Assembly (NCBI GenBank): GCA_016715965.1
Contig: JADJXG010000001.1
Coordinates: 2,919,501 to 2,983,500 of the forward strand
Origin: Saprospiraceae bacterium
GTDB lineage: Bacteria; Bacteroidota; Bacteroidia; Chitinophagales; Saprospiraceae
Length of the DNA: 64,000 nt
Direction of reading: 5' to 3'
Part shown: positions 53,148 through 62,386 of the stretch, one piece after another
How the letters are laid out: each line of letters begins with the position of its first letter
Position numbering within the stretch: the stretch's first letter is position 1
Translations under genes and position numbers: made by a program
Notes under the pieces: model-generated
Database searches by the model: none
What the model saw: the letters and a program-made list of their open reading frames with translations, nothing else
What the model was told of the DNA's origin: nothing

Positions 53148-55754
53148 ATGGAGCAAAACTTATTGTTTGAAGTCAAATCCATCACTCCATTGATGGAACA
53201 GTATTATGCCATGAAGGCTCAACATCCCGATGCTTTGCTATTGTATAGAGTGGGAGACTTTTATGAGACCTTTGGGTCTGATGCTGAAAAGGCAGCCAAT
53301 ATACTTGGAATTGTGTTGACCAAAAGAAACAATGGTGGTGCAGACATAGAGCTGGCGGGTTTCCCATACCATGCCTTGGATTCATATCTTCCAAAATTGG
53401 TGAGGGCCGGTTTGCGTGTGGCCATTTGCGAGCAACTTGAAAAACCTGTAAAGGGTAAAAAGGTAGTAAAAAGGGGAATCACTGATGTAATTACACCTGG
53501 AGTTACATTGGATAACAAGCTCCTGGATCATAAAAAGAATAATTTTTTAGCGGCGGTCTTTCAAGCGGATTTAGTCACTTTTGGAATTTCGTTTGCTGAC
53601 GTAAGTACCGGAGAATTTTTCCTTGCCCAGGGCACCAAAGAGTATATAGATAAGTTAATTCAAAATTTCTCACCTGCAGAAGTCCTGATCCCCAGATCAT
53701 CAAAAGTCTGGTGGGAGGAACATTTTGAAAATTCGCTCTATATTTATCCCCTCGAGGACTGGATTTTTACCTCTGAATACGCTTGCAAAAAGTTATTAAA
53801 TCATTTTAATACCCAAAGTTTGAAGGGCTTTGGAGTGGATGAATATGAGATTGGGCAAATTGCAGCAGGAGCCATTCTCAATTATCTTGAATCCACTCAA
53901 AGTATTGTCCCAAAACACCTTTCCAACATTAGTAGAATAAAAGACGACGATTATGTCTGGATGGACAGGTTTACGCTTCGAAACCTTGAATTGGTAGATT
54001 CAATGCATGTGGATGGGAAATCACTGTTGGATATATTGGACCATTGCCTTACTCCAATGGGCTCTAGATTGATCAGGAAATGGATTTCATTGCCCCTGCA
54101 GCTCATAGACAGAATCGAAGAAAGATTGGTTTCTGTCGAAAAATTTTTAATTCACGACGATGCTTCAAGTGAGTTGCGCAAAATCCTCAAGACTTTAGGC
54201 GATGTGGAAAGATTGGTGGCTAAAATACCCATGAGGAGAATTAATCCGAGAGAACTTCGATTTATTGCCACAGGTCTTCAAAGTATTGGCGAAATAAAAA
54301 ATTATTTGCAACAATTACAACCGGAAGGATTGGTTTCCAAAATTGTGCAGCGCCTTGATCCAATGGACCCTTTGATTTCTTTGATCCGCAAAATTCTACA
54401 GAGTGATGCACCAGCCACCATAAACAAAGGAGGCATCATTAAAGAAGGAAATAACCAGGAGTTGGATGACCTTCGGTACATACACCAAAATAGCAAGGAT
54501 CTATTGTTGGATATTCAAAAACAGGAAATTGTCAACACGGGGATTTCCAATCTTAAAATTGGATTTAATTCGGTTTTTGGGTATTTTTTGGAGGTGACCA
54601 ACAAGTATAAAAATCAGGGAATGGTTCCTGAGCATTGGGTCAGAAAGCAAACCATGTCAACCGGCGAGAGATATGTTACCGATGAGCTTAAAAAATTGGA
54701 ATCAAAAATTCTGGGGGCAGAAGAGAGAATTATTGCTTTGGAAGAGGAGTTGTACAACCGATTGGTGGACGAAATTCAGGAATTTGTCATTCCACTTCAG
54801 AACAATGCTTTGGCCATTGCTCAACTGGATTGTTTGTTAAGTCTTGCATTTGCAGCCAAAATATACCATTATACCAAGCCTGAGGTGTCCGATCACAGGG
54901 TTATTGATATAAAGGAAGGAAGACATCCGGTCATAGAACGCCAAATGAAAGAAGGAGAATTCTATATCCCCAATGATGTTTATTTGGATCATTCTGACCA
55001 ACAAATCATCATCATCACGGGACCCAATATGTCTGGAAAATCTGCTATTTTACGTCAGACAGCCTTGATTTGTATCATGGCACAAATAGGAAGCTTTGTG
55101 CCCGCCAAATCTGCTTCCATCGGTTATTTAGACCGGATCTTTACCAGGGTTGGAGCTTCAGACAACATTTCTTCCGGTGAAAGCACTTTTATGGTAGAGA
55201 TGAATGAGACTGCATCCATTCTCAACAATCTTTCTGATAGATCTTTAATCCTTTTGGATGAAATTGGCCGCGGCACCAGCACTTATGATGGAATTTCTAT
55301 TGCCTGGTCCATTGCAGAATTTTTGCATCAAAGTGCTTTCAAGCCAAAGACTTTATTTGCCACCCATTACCATGAGCTCAATGAATTGGAATCTCATTAT
55401 GCAGGCATTCGTAACTTCCATATTTCTACCCAGGAAATACAAAAAAAAGTCATTTTTCTCAGAAAGTTGATAGAAGGTGGTAGTGAGCATTCTTTTGGAA
55501 TCCATGTGGCAAAAATGGCAGGTATGCCTGAATCTGTCGTATTAAGAGCGGAGGAAATACTGCTTAGTTTGGAATCCAAAAGGACAAAAGGTGAAAATTC
55601 TATTCCTAAAGTTAAAATGCACGATATCACAATAATTGATCCTGTCCAAAACAAATGGAAAATGGTCATTGAAGAACTCAAACAAATGGATCTCCAGTCT
55701 TTGTCACCACTGGAGTGTATGATAAAAATCAATGAATTAAAGAAAAACTTGTAG
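53148..55754 (+). CDS. mutS: DNA mismatch repair protein MutS
   Basis: An 868-residue mismatch-recognition ATPase. The mismatch-binding motif is in YRVGDFYETFG near residue 35 (Phe and Glu of FYE). Walker A is GPNMSGKSA at 625-633, with GESTFMVEMNETASIL and LILLDEIGRGTSTYDG as the signature and Walker B motifs, and FATHYHELNELE after them. The length is normal for MutS1. Walker A ends in alanine (GKSA) where threonine is most common, a small deviation. The C-terminus KINELKKNL is the usual end. Confidence 0.97.
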   Translation: MEQNLLFEVKSITPLMEQYYAMKAQHPDALLLYRVGDFYETFGSDAEKAANILGIVLTKRNNGGADIELAGFPYHALDSYLPKLVRAGLRVAICEQLEKPVKGKKVVKRGITDVITPGVTLDNKLLDHKKNNFLAAVFQADLVTFGISFADVSTGEFFLAQGTKEYIDKLIQNFSPAEVLIPRSSKVWWEEHFENSLYIYPLEDWIFTSEYACKKLLNHFNTQSLKGFGVDEYEIGQIAAGAILNYLESTQSIVPKHLSNISRIKDDDYVWMDRFTLRNLELVDSMHVDGKSLLDILDHCLTPMGSRLIRKWISLPLQLIDRIEERLVSVEKFLIHDDASSELRKILKTLGDVERLVAKIPMRRINPRELRFIATGLQSIGEIKNYLQQLQPEGLVSKIVQRLDPMDPLISLIRKILQSDAPATINKGGIIKEGNNQELDDLRYIHQNSKDLLLDIQKQEIVNTGISNLKIGFNSVFGYFLEVTNKYKNQGMVPEHWVRKQTMSTGERYVTDELKKLESKILGAEERIIALEEELYNRLVDEIQEFVIPLQNNALAIAQLDCLLSLAFAAKIYHYTKPEVSDHRVIDIKEGRHPVIERQMKEGEFYIPNDVYLDHSDQQIIIITGPNMSGKSAILRQTALICIMAQIGSFVPAKSASIGYLDRIFTRVGASDNISSGESTFMVEMNETASILNNLSDRSLILLDEIGRGTSTYDGISIAWSIAEFLHQSAFKPKTLFATHYHELNELESHYAGIRNFHISTQEIQKKVIFLRKLIEGGSEHSFGIHVAKMAGMPESVVLRAEEILLSLESKRTKGENSIPKVKMHDITIIDPVQNKWKMVIEELKQMDLQSLSPLECMIKINELKKNL

Positions 55755-55878
55755 GGGAATGCAACTTAAAATTTGTGTAAGCTATTGAAATTAAGTGATT
55801 TGTGTTCTTACTTACTTAGAAATTATTTTTTTTTGGACTTGAAGCTTGGATATTTGGAAGGATTGTTCGTTTTAGATT

Positions 55879-55886
55879 TAATTTTG
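55879..55886 (+). promoter_or_regulatory. Promoter -7 box of a TonB-dependent receptor gene
   Basis: TAATTTTG matches TAnnTTTG and lies 23 bases before the ATG at 55910. A TTTG at 55853 is 22 bases upstream, close to the usual spacing. Confidence 0.55.
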
Positions 55887-55909
55887 CGCCTTCAATTGAT
55901 AAAAAGAAA

Positions 55910-58144
55910 ATGATTCGAACTCTTTTAATTGCCTTTTTGGCTATTTTTATACAACAACTGAGCGCCCAAAAAGGAGATATCAGAGGTAATGTTTACGACA
56001 AGAGTACAGGTGAGCCCTTAGAATTTGCTTCTGTCTTTTTAGAAGGAACCAGGTATGGCACAGCTACTGATAAGACAGGTTTCTATATTTTGGCGGCTAT
56101 ACCTGCAGGAGAATACAACCTCTGTGTCAGCTTTATTGGGTACGATACTGTGAAGCAAAAGGTGAGCATTAGAAATAACCAGATCATTAATAAACAATTT
56201 AGTCTTTCTGAATCAAGCTTTAATCTGGAGGAAATATCCATTACCGGAAAAAGAGAACAGTCAAGAACAGAAGTGCGCATTTCATCCATTTCGATCACCC
56301 CAAAGGAAATTAAATCATTGCCGGCTACCGGTGGTGAAGCGGACATAGCTCAGTATCTTCAGATCATTCCGGGCGTCATTTCTACAGGAGATCAGGGCGG
56401 TCAAATATACATTCGCGGTGGATCTCCGGTGCAGAATAAAATTTTACTCGATGGAATGACGGTTTTTAATCCATTCCATTCGATAGGAATATTCTCTGTT
56501 TTTGAAACAGAAATTATCCGTTCAGTAGATGTTTTGACTGGTGGATTCGGTGCAGAATATGGTGGCAGAATTTCAGCCATTGTTGATATGAAAACCCGAG
56601 AGGGAAATAAAACCAGATTTGGAGGATTGGCCAGTGCAAGCCCTTTTATGGGTAAATTGTTGTTGGAAGGGCCAATATCCAAGTATAGAGAGGACAAATC
56701 GGGTAGCACCTCTTTTCTTCTTACCGGTAAAAAATCATTCATAGATCAGACAGCTCCAACACTGTACAAATATGCGCTGGATTCTTTGACTGGTAATTTA
56801 CCTTTTTCATTTACCGATGTCTACGGAAAGATCTCTACCATTAGCGACAATGGTTCCTTTTTGAATCTATTTGGTTTTAGTTTTGATGACGCGGTCAATT
56901 ATACCGGACTGGCTAGCTTGGGTTGGAATGCCAGTGGTGCCGGTGCCAATTTTAAAATTGTACCAGCGACTTCTTCCATTTTGATTGGTGGAAATTTGGC
57001 TTATTCAGATTATAAAATCAATTTGGATGAAGGTCAGGATGAACCTCGATTTAGTCGGATCAAAGGAATCCAATCCAATTTGCATTTTAGCTATTTTGGC
57101 AGAAACAGCGAGGTGAGATACGGTCTTGAATTTAACGCTTTTAGCACCGATTTCAAGTTTACAAATTTTTTAAAAGTTCCGCTGACCTTTAATGTCAATA
57201 ATACTGAATTAGCGGGATTCGTCAGGTATAAATATTTTACAAAAAGAATTGTGCTTGAGCCCAGTCTCAGACTACAATATTATGCTTCACTTTTAAAAAC
57301 ATCCATAGAACCAAGATTTGGAGTAAAATACAATGTGACGGATAGGTTTAGACTCAAATCAGCAGGCGGTCTGTATTCCCAAAATTTAATGAGCTCAGTA
57401 AGCGAAAGAGACATTGTCAATTTGTTTGTGGGTTTTATCACGAGTCCTGATCTCATTTATGGAAGTCATCTGGTAGGAGGATTTGAATTGGATTTAAATT
57501 CTTTTACAGAGTTGAATGTGGAGACCTACTACAAAAGATTTACCTCTCTCTATAATCTCAATCGAAACAAAAGAAGAGTCAATGAGAGCGATTTTACCAA
57601 AGAGACAGGAGAAGCTTATGGTATTGACTTTTTGCTGAAATCAAGTTTTGTCAACTGGAGGGTATGGTTGGCTTATTCTCTGGGATTTGTCAATAGAGAC
57701 GATGGACAGCAGCGATTTCCTGCACTATTTGATCGGAGACATAATTTAAATTTGGTTTTAGATTATCAGTTCGGAAGAAATAAAAGCTGGGAGACCGGGT
57801 TAAGATGGAATCTTGGTTCGGGATTTGCCTTTACCAAGATTCAAGGTTTCATTTCGGATCAGTTTTTGGGAAGTGGCCTCGAATCAAATTTCGGTATTGA
57901 AAATCCCGACATAGGAGTCGTTTATTCAAGAAATATTAATTCCGGGAGATTGCCTTATTATCACCGGCTTGATTTTTCAGTCAAAAAGAGAATTGAGTTC
58001 ACAAAACGCCTGAAATTGGAAATTACTGCCAGCGCGACCAATTTGTACAACCGTAAAAATATTTTTTATTACAATGTGGTAGAAAACAGAAGGGTAAACC
58101 AACTTCCGGTACTTCCCTCTTTGGTTGCAATGCTCTATTTTTAA
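55910..58144 (+). CDS. TonB-dependent receptor
   Basis: A 744-residue outer-membrane receptor. The signal peptide (1-19, ending in LSAQ) precedes a CarboxypepD_reg-like domain (GDIRGNVYDKSTGEPLEFASVFLEG, then FIGYDTVKQKV). The plug has LQIIPGVISTGDQGGQIYIRGGSPVQNKILLDGM and VLTGGFGAEYGGRISAIVDM, and the barrel ends in ASATNLYNRKNIFYYN and PSLVAMLYF. At 744 residues it is shorter than SusC proteins, suggesting a small ligand such as a metal chelate or cofactor; that is a guess. It converges on the cytochrome c gene, with stops overlapping. Confidence 0.92.
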   Translation: MIRTLLIAFLAIFIQQLSAQKGDIRGNVYDKSTGEPLEFASVFLEGTRYGTATDKTGFYILAAIPAGEYNLCVSFIGYDTVKQKVSIRNNQIINKQFSLSESSFNLEEISITGKREQSRTEVRISSISITPKEIKSLPATGGEADIAQYLQIIPGVISTGDQGGQIYIRGGSPVQNKILLDGMTVFNPFHSIGIFSVFETEIIRSVDVLTGGFGAEYGGRISAIVDMKTREGNKTRFGGLASASPFMGKLLLEGPISKYREDKSGSTSFLLTGKKSFIDQTAPTLYKYALDSLTGNLPFSFTDVYGKISTISDNGSFLNLFGFSFDDAVNYTGLASLGWNASGAGANFKIVPATSSILIGGNLAYSDYKINLDEGQDEPRFSRIKGIQSNLHFSYFGRNSEVRYGLEFNAFSTDFKFTNFLKVPLTFNVNNTELAGFVRYKYFTKRIVLEPSLRLQYYASLLKTSIEPRFGVKYNVTDRFRLKSAGGLYSQNLMSSVSERDIVNLFVGFITSPDLIYGSHLVGGFELDLNSFTELNVETYYKRFTSLYNLNRNKRRVNESDFTKETGEAYGIDFLLKSSFVNWRVWLAYSLGFVNRDDGQQRFPALFDRRHNLNLVLDYQFGRNKSWETGLRWNLGSGFAFTKIQGFISDQFLGSGLESNFGIENPDIGVVYSRNINSGRLPYYHRLDFSVKKRIEFTKRLKLEITASATNLYNRKNIFYYNVVENRRVNQLPVLPSLVAMLYF

Positions 58145-58524
58145 TGATTGCATTTTTGAATGGCGGATTGAACTTCTTGTAAACTGGTTATTGAATCAAT
58201 CTGTAGCATTTCATATAAATAGTTGATAAGATTGCAGAGCTGAATTTCACTGAGTTTTTCATTGGAGGGCATGGGTGTTTTAATTTCTTTTGAGGGCTGG
58301 GATATCGGACTGCCATATTTCACAAGGCAAATTATTTCCTTTTGAGATTTAATTAAAAGACCTTCTCTGCTCAAAGATGGGTATAATTGTGCCAATCCTT
58401 CCATTCGAAGACCGTGACAATTTGCACAATGATGATTGTAAAGCAATTTACCTTCTTTAAAAGGTTGAAGCGAAATCTGACAGGATACAATGAACAGGAA
58501 AGAAGCAATTAATTTACCTTTCAT
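58141..58524 (-). CDS. c-type cytochrome, probably a lipoprotein
   Basis: A 127-residue periplasmic electron carrier. The N-terminus LIASFLFIVSCQIS has a lipobox-like cysteine at 15. The haem-binding motif is CANCH (33-37) after EGKLLYNHH, and the axial methionine is probably in KTPMPSNEKLS. LSEIQLCNLINYLYEML is the usual terminal helix of class I cytochromes. The start overlaps the upstream SCO gene by eleven bases, so the two are one operon. Confidence 0.88.
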   Translation of the reverse strand: MKGKLIASFLFIVSCQISLQPFKEGKLLYNHHCANCHGLRMEGLAQLYPSLSREGLLIKSQKEIICLVKYGSPISQPSKEIKTPMPSNEKLSEIQLCNLINYLYEMLQIDSITSLQEVQSAIQKCNH

Positions 58525-59122
58525 CCAGCAATATTCTTACATCTTTCATCAACCGATCGACATCCTTATCATCTGTGCCGAGTGCATAGGATCTCATTCG
58601 TCTGTTTGAATCGACCAATAGAATCCAGCCGCTATGGTTGATCCCACCTGCAGTCTCTGGATCATCCACAGCTATACTCATATAATCATTGACCAAATTG
58701 CGGATATCACTAGCAGTCCGACCTTGCAGTATGTGAAATGATGAATGGTTAATTCCCAATTTGGTATAGTAATCTTTTATGCGCCTGACTGAATCCCTTT
58801 TGAAATCCAGACTAAAGCAAATATAGGCTAGGTTTTTCTCTTCCGGGAATTCGTCTTTTAGGCGGATCATGTTGCGCATGACCTTAGGACAAATGGTGGG
58901 ACATCCTGTAAAAAAGAAAGTCGAGAGATACACTTTTCCTTCCAGTGATTTGGATGAAAAAACCATACTGTCCTGGTTGATCAACTCCCATTCAGGAACC
59001 TGATTAAAAATGGTGTCATTATCAACAATAGTGTAGTTGCCAATGTATGGTAATCTCTTTTCTTGTTTGCAATATTGAAATGCGATGGCCATTAGAAATA
59101 AAAAATAGGGAACTCCTTTCAT
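58514..59122 (-). CDS. SCO1/SenC-family copper chaperone, lipoprotein
   Basis: A 202-residue thioredoxin-fold protein that delivers copper to the Cu-A centre of cytochrome oxidase or reduces its cysteines. The copper site is C74 and C78 in FTGCPTICPKVM and H163 in GGINHSGW. I choose the ATG at 59122, giving the lipoprotein signal MKGVPYFLFLMAIAFQYC, rather than 59149. It is coupled to a cytochrome c gene. Oxidase genes are not in the window. Confidence 0.92.
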   Translation of the reverse strand: MKGVPYFLFLMAIAFQYCKQEKRLPYIGNYTIVDNDTIFNQVPEWELINQDSMVFSSKSLEGKVYLSTFFFTGCPTICPKVMRNMIRLKDEFPEEKNLAYICFSLDFKRDSVRRIKDYYTKLGINHSSFHILQGRTASDIRNLVNDYMSIAVDDPETAGGINHSGWILLVDSNRRMRSYALGTDDKDVDRLMKDVRILLDER

Positions 59123-59188
59123 ATCAATAAGTAATGATTTTACCAACATGATGTTTAATAGAAATCTGATTATTTATCAATTTAATCT

Positions 59189-59773
59189 TCAATGCAGTGC
59201 TGGCCTAAGCTCTAATTGATCAATGACCATGGCCTCCTGATCAAGCCACCAATTTAACCTTGTATAGACCTTTTCCTCTGGAAAATACTGCAGTGCCATT
59301 TTGACATAAATATGTCCATGTTTTGCTTCTGAGGTCCAGAGCATTTTGTAGAATTTTTGATACCCTGGATCCGACAACCCTTCTTCAATCAACTTAAATC
59401 TTTCTGCGCCCCTTGTCTCAAACACCGAACCTATCAGTAAATGATCCAAAAACCTTTCATTTCTTCCGGAATGCATGAATGCGATCAGTTTTTTTATATA
59501 GGGATCTTCAGTAAGTTTGTGCGGCATCTCCACTCCACGATCTCGCATTAGCCGATAGACCATTTTAAAATGTTCCAATTCTTCAATGGCAGTATCGATT
59601 AAATCGTCGTGAATCAAAACCCTGTCTGGATATTTGGCCACAAGACTCATGGCCATGGCAGATGCTTTTCGCTCGCAATCCGCATGGTCTTTTAAAAACT
59701 CATCAAAATGATTCAAAACACACACCACCCAGTCCGGCCGACTGGGTCTGCGTACATCAATATTTAATTTCAA
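59189..59773 (-). CDS. miaE: tRNA-(ms2io6A)-hydroxylase MiaE
   Basis: A 194-residue di-iron monooxygenase that hydroxylates the isopentenyl side chain of ms2i6A at position 37 of tRNAs. The metal-binding glutamate and histidine motifs are DHADCERKASAMAM, AIEELEHFKMVYRLM, VFETRGAERFKLIEEG and SEAKHGHIYVKMA. The size and motifs match MiaE of Pseudomonas and Salmonella. A 43-residue membrane-protein gene ends eleven bases upstream in the same direction. Confidence 0.92.
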   Translation of the reverse strand: MKLNIDVRRPSRPDWVVCVLNHFDEFLKDHADCERKASAMAMSLVAKYPDRVLIHDDLIDTAIEELEHFKMVYRLMRDRGVEMPHKLTEDPYIKKLIAFMHSGRNERFLDHLLIGSVFETRGAERFKLIEEGLSDPGYQKFYKMLWTSEAKHGHIYVKMALQYFPEEKVYTRLNWWLDQEAMVIDQLELRPALH

Positions 59774-59783
59774 ATTAAAAAAA

Positions 59784-59915
59784 TTATGAATTGGCTGATT
59801 TAAACAGGAAATACATCAAGATCATTAATGCCACTGCTACAGATAGAATGATGGTGAAAATTTTCTTTTCTTCTTTTTTCTCTTGCTGTCTGTTGGGCTG
59901 CTTTAGTTTAGACAT
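59784..59915 (-). CDS. Small single-pass membrane protein (43 residues)
   Basis: An ATG at 59915 opens a 43-codon frame ending with TAA at 59784. Residues 1-18 are very basic and polar (MSKLKQPNRQQEKKEEKK), residues 19-37 form one hydrophobic helix (IFTIILSVAVALMILMYFL), and the protein ends FKSANS, consistent with an N-in, single-pass membrane protein. It ends eleven bases before miaE, so the two are probably co-transcribed. I do not recognise a family. The clear charge and hydrophobicity pattern makes it a credible gene. Confidence 0.65.
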   Translation of the reverse strand: MSKLKQPNRQQEKKEEKKIFTIILSVAVALMILMYFLFKSANS

Positions 59916-59980
59916 ATTGCATTGTTTTGTTGTGTAAAGTTAGAAATTATTATCAGATTTCGGGTTAAATTATCTTCATG

Positions 59981-61258
59981 CTAAGACCAGGCTTTTAAGA
60001 ATTCAGTAACTCGCTCATCCGTCCGAATATCTTTCCAATTCAATTTTTCTTTGAGAAATACACCTTCTATTGATTTGCACCTGCTGAGCGCAACATACAC
60101 CTGTCCGCTTTCAAATGCCCCAAACCCTAAGTCTACCAATATTCTCTCAAATGTTTTGCCCTGGCTTTTATGAATCGTCATGGCCCATGCTAGTTTTACA
60201 GGCAATTGGGTATAACTACCTAATATTTCCGAATGGATGGTATTGTCTTTTAACTTGTAGCGAACAACGTCCCATTTATTTTGTCCAATTTCGACGATTT
60301 CATCGCTCTCGTTCATTCTGGCTATAATGCTGTTCTCTCTAAGCTCAGTCACTACTCCGAGACTTCCATTGTAAAATTTCTTTAAAGGATCATTTTTGAT
60401 GGTCATTATCTGTGCTCCAACTTTCAAGGACAAATGGAGATCTGCAGGATGTTGACTTTGATGTACAATACCTGTGGTGGTGGCGGTGTAGATTTTTGTG
60501 GCTTGATCAATCGCATTTAAGGCTTTCAGATTAATTACAGAAGCGGCAGAATTCGTGCTTGTTAAGGTCACATAGGGCGCTTGGATAGTTGCTGTTGATT
60601 GGACATGCCGGGTATTTATTTCATTCAAATCTTCTTCGTCCGCTTCATTCAGTCTAATCCGGTTTAACAATCGAATAAAGCGCATTTCATTTTGTCTAAA
60701 CACCTGATTTAATTCAATTAATTCGAAATTGTCCAGGCGTTGCATTACCTTAGAAGAAAAGAAAAACGGACTTGGATAAACACTGCCAAAATATTCTCTT
60801 TCTTCGTTCGTACTCACTATTGGAGGCAATTGATACAGGTCTCCAATCCATATCATTGGAATACCGCCAAAAGCGAGGTCATTTTTTGCAGACAACCTTA
60901 AAACAGCATCGATATGATCCAGCAAATCTGCACGGACCATGCTTATTTCATCAATAATGATCATTTTGATTTGCTGAATCATTTTTTTGGGTAAAGGGCG
61001 GTAATCATTAGGAGTAATCCAACCTGGAGGAAATTTGAAAAATGAGTGGATGGTTTGACCCCCGATAAGTATGGCTGCTACACCAGTGGGCGCAAGTGTG
61101 ATTACTTTGTGGTCTATGGTTCGCTTAAACAAGTTTAATAAGGTTGATTTTCCAGTGCCTGCCTTGCCGGTCAAAAACAAAACCCCCCGTAGTTCCTCCA
61201 TCCTGTCAAGGATGGAATGTTGCTCTTCATTGAGCAACAAGATTTCTTTTTCATGCAT
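59981..61258 (-). CDS. PIF1-like DNA helicase (SF1, AAA domain)
   Basis: A 425-residue superfamily 1 helicase. Walker A is GKAGTGKS (31-38), followed by TLAPTGVAAILIGGQTIHSFF; Walker B is IIDEISMVRADLLD; FGGIPMIWIGDLYQLPPI is motif III; and AWAMTIHKSQGKTFERILVDLG and VALSRCKSIEGV are the C-terminal motifs V and VI. This matches the bacterial PIF1/RecD-like group. The ATG at 61258 is chosen; a GTG at 61280-61282 overlaps the upstream stop as TAGTG and would add eight residues. Confidence 0.9.
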   Translation of the reverse strand: MHEKEILLLNEEQHSILDRMEELRGVLFLTGKAGTGKSTLLNLFKRTIDHKVITLAPTGVAAILIGGQTIHSFFKFPPGWITPNDYRPLPKKMIQQIKMIIIDEISMVRADLLDHIDAVLRLSAKNDLAFGGIPMIWIGDLYQLPPIVSTNEEREYFGSVYPSPFFFSSKVMQRLDNFELIELNQVFRQNEMRFIRLLNRIRLNEADEEDLNEINTRHVQSTATIQAPYVTLTSTNSAASVINLKALNAIDQATKIYTATTTGIVHQSQHPADLHLSLKVGAQIMTIKNDPLKKFYNGSLGVVTELRENSIIARMNESDEIVEIGQNKWDVVRYKLKDNTIHSEILGSYTQLPVKLAWAMTIHKSQGKTFERILVDLGFGAFESGQVYVALSRCKSIEGVFLKEKLNWKDIRTDERVTEFLKAWS

Positions 61259-61281
61259 GGTTATGGTTTTGGAAGCGGTCA

Positions 61282-62352
61282 CTAATCCAAATTCTTTTTG
61301 AGAAATACAAGCACCGGAAAATGATCACTGTAACCATAATTGTACACATCGCCTGAAAAAGTTCTCTTTGGGTGATTTCTATAATGCCCCTGGTCTTCGA
61401 TCATAAAAGCTTTTCGGTACACATGATTCTGATAGAATTTAAAACCCGAATTCTCTTTCTGAATGAAATCGCTGGAAAATAAAATCTGGTCAAATAAGTG
61501 CCAGCTGTTATTATGGGCCAATGTACCTTCACCTTGCATAAAGTTTTTATAGAAAGGATTAAAATACTGTTCCTTGGTACACTTGTCGATTTGATCACAT
61601 GAATTAAGTGAGCTTTTTACACTTTCATTATTGGGGTTGTCATTGAGATCACCCATGATGATAATCCCGCAATCCGGATTTGCCATTCGGACTGAATCTG
61701 CCAGATGTCTGTTGACAAGAGCAGATTGGATTCTGAATTCTTTTGTTGCGCCTTCACCTCCTCTTCTGGACGGCCAATGGTTAAGCAATAAACAAACCTT
61801 TTGACCAGCCAACAATCCGGTGACCATGAGGATTCCTCTTGTTGGTTTTGACTCCCCCGATTTGTTAGTCAAATTAATTGTAACCATGCCGGAAGAAAAT
61901 GGAATAAACACCTTCGGTTTGTAAATAAAGGCCAAATCAATACCCCTTGGGTCAAATGATTCATGGTGAATAATATCGTATTGCATTGGTTTAAGGAAGG
62001 GATGTTCAATCAAGTCTTTCAAAACTTGTCGATTTTCAATCTCACAAACTCCTAATATATCTGCACCTCTTGTCGAATAATGGAGTCCAAAATCTTTAAT
62101 GACCGATGCCAATTTTTCAATTTTATCATTGTATTTGTCTTGTGTCCAAACTTTTGCCCCTCTGGGTGTAAATTCTTCATCCTGAGTTTCCGGGTCATCC
62201 AGTGTATCAAATAAATTTTCAAGATTGTAAAATCCAATACCAAGAATTTCAGCTTTGATCTTGTTCTGGGATTGTACGGCGGTTACGTTTACCAAAAAAA
62301 ATAGACCGAAAATGAGATGGAAGCAATAACGAATACTTTGGAAGAAAACCAT
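61282..62352 (-). CDS. Exported endonuclease/exonuclease/phosphatase-family protein
   Basis: A 356-residue protein with a signal peptide (about 1-29, ending in VQSQ). The EEP fold shows GFYNLENLFDT, the metal-binding glutamate in GVCEIENRQVL, the catalytic asparagine and aspartate in IIMGDLNDNPN, and a histidine in NHWPSRRGG; the final DHFPVLVFL has the second catalytic histidine. The active site is complete, so it may be a secreted nuclease or phosphodiesterase; the substrate is unknown. Its gene is divergent from the outer-membrane protein gene on the right. Confidence 0.88.
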   Translation of the reverse strand: MVFFQSIRYCFHLIFGLFFLVNVTAVQSQNKIKAEILGIGFYNLENLFDTLDDPETQDEEFTPRGAKVWTQDKYNDKIEKLASVIKDFGLHYSTRGADILGVCEIENRQVLKDLIEHPFLKPMQYDIIHHESFDPRGIDLAFIYKPKVFIPFSSGMVTINLTNKSGESKPTRGILMVTGLLAGQKVCLLLNHWPSRRGGEGATKEFRIQSALVNRHLADSVRMANPDCGIIIMGDLNDNPNNESVKSSLNSCDQIDKCTKEQYFNPFYKNFMQGEGTLAHNNSWHLFDQILFSSDFIQKENSGFKFYQNHVYRKAFMIEDQGHYRNHPKRTFSGDVYNYGYSDHFPVLVFLKKNLD

Positions 62353-62369
62353 AAAATGTCCTACTTTTG
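62337..62369 (+). promoter_or_regulatory. Promoter of the right-edge outer-membrane protein gene
   Basis: TTTG at 62337-62340, 21 bases, then TACTTTTG at 62362-62369, matching the Bacteroidota form. The -33 part lies inside the first codons of the divergent nuclease gene. The leader to the ATG at 62387 would be about 14 bases. Confidence 0.65.
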
Positions 62370-62386
62370 AGGTACAAATTTAACTC

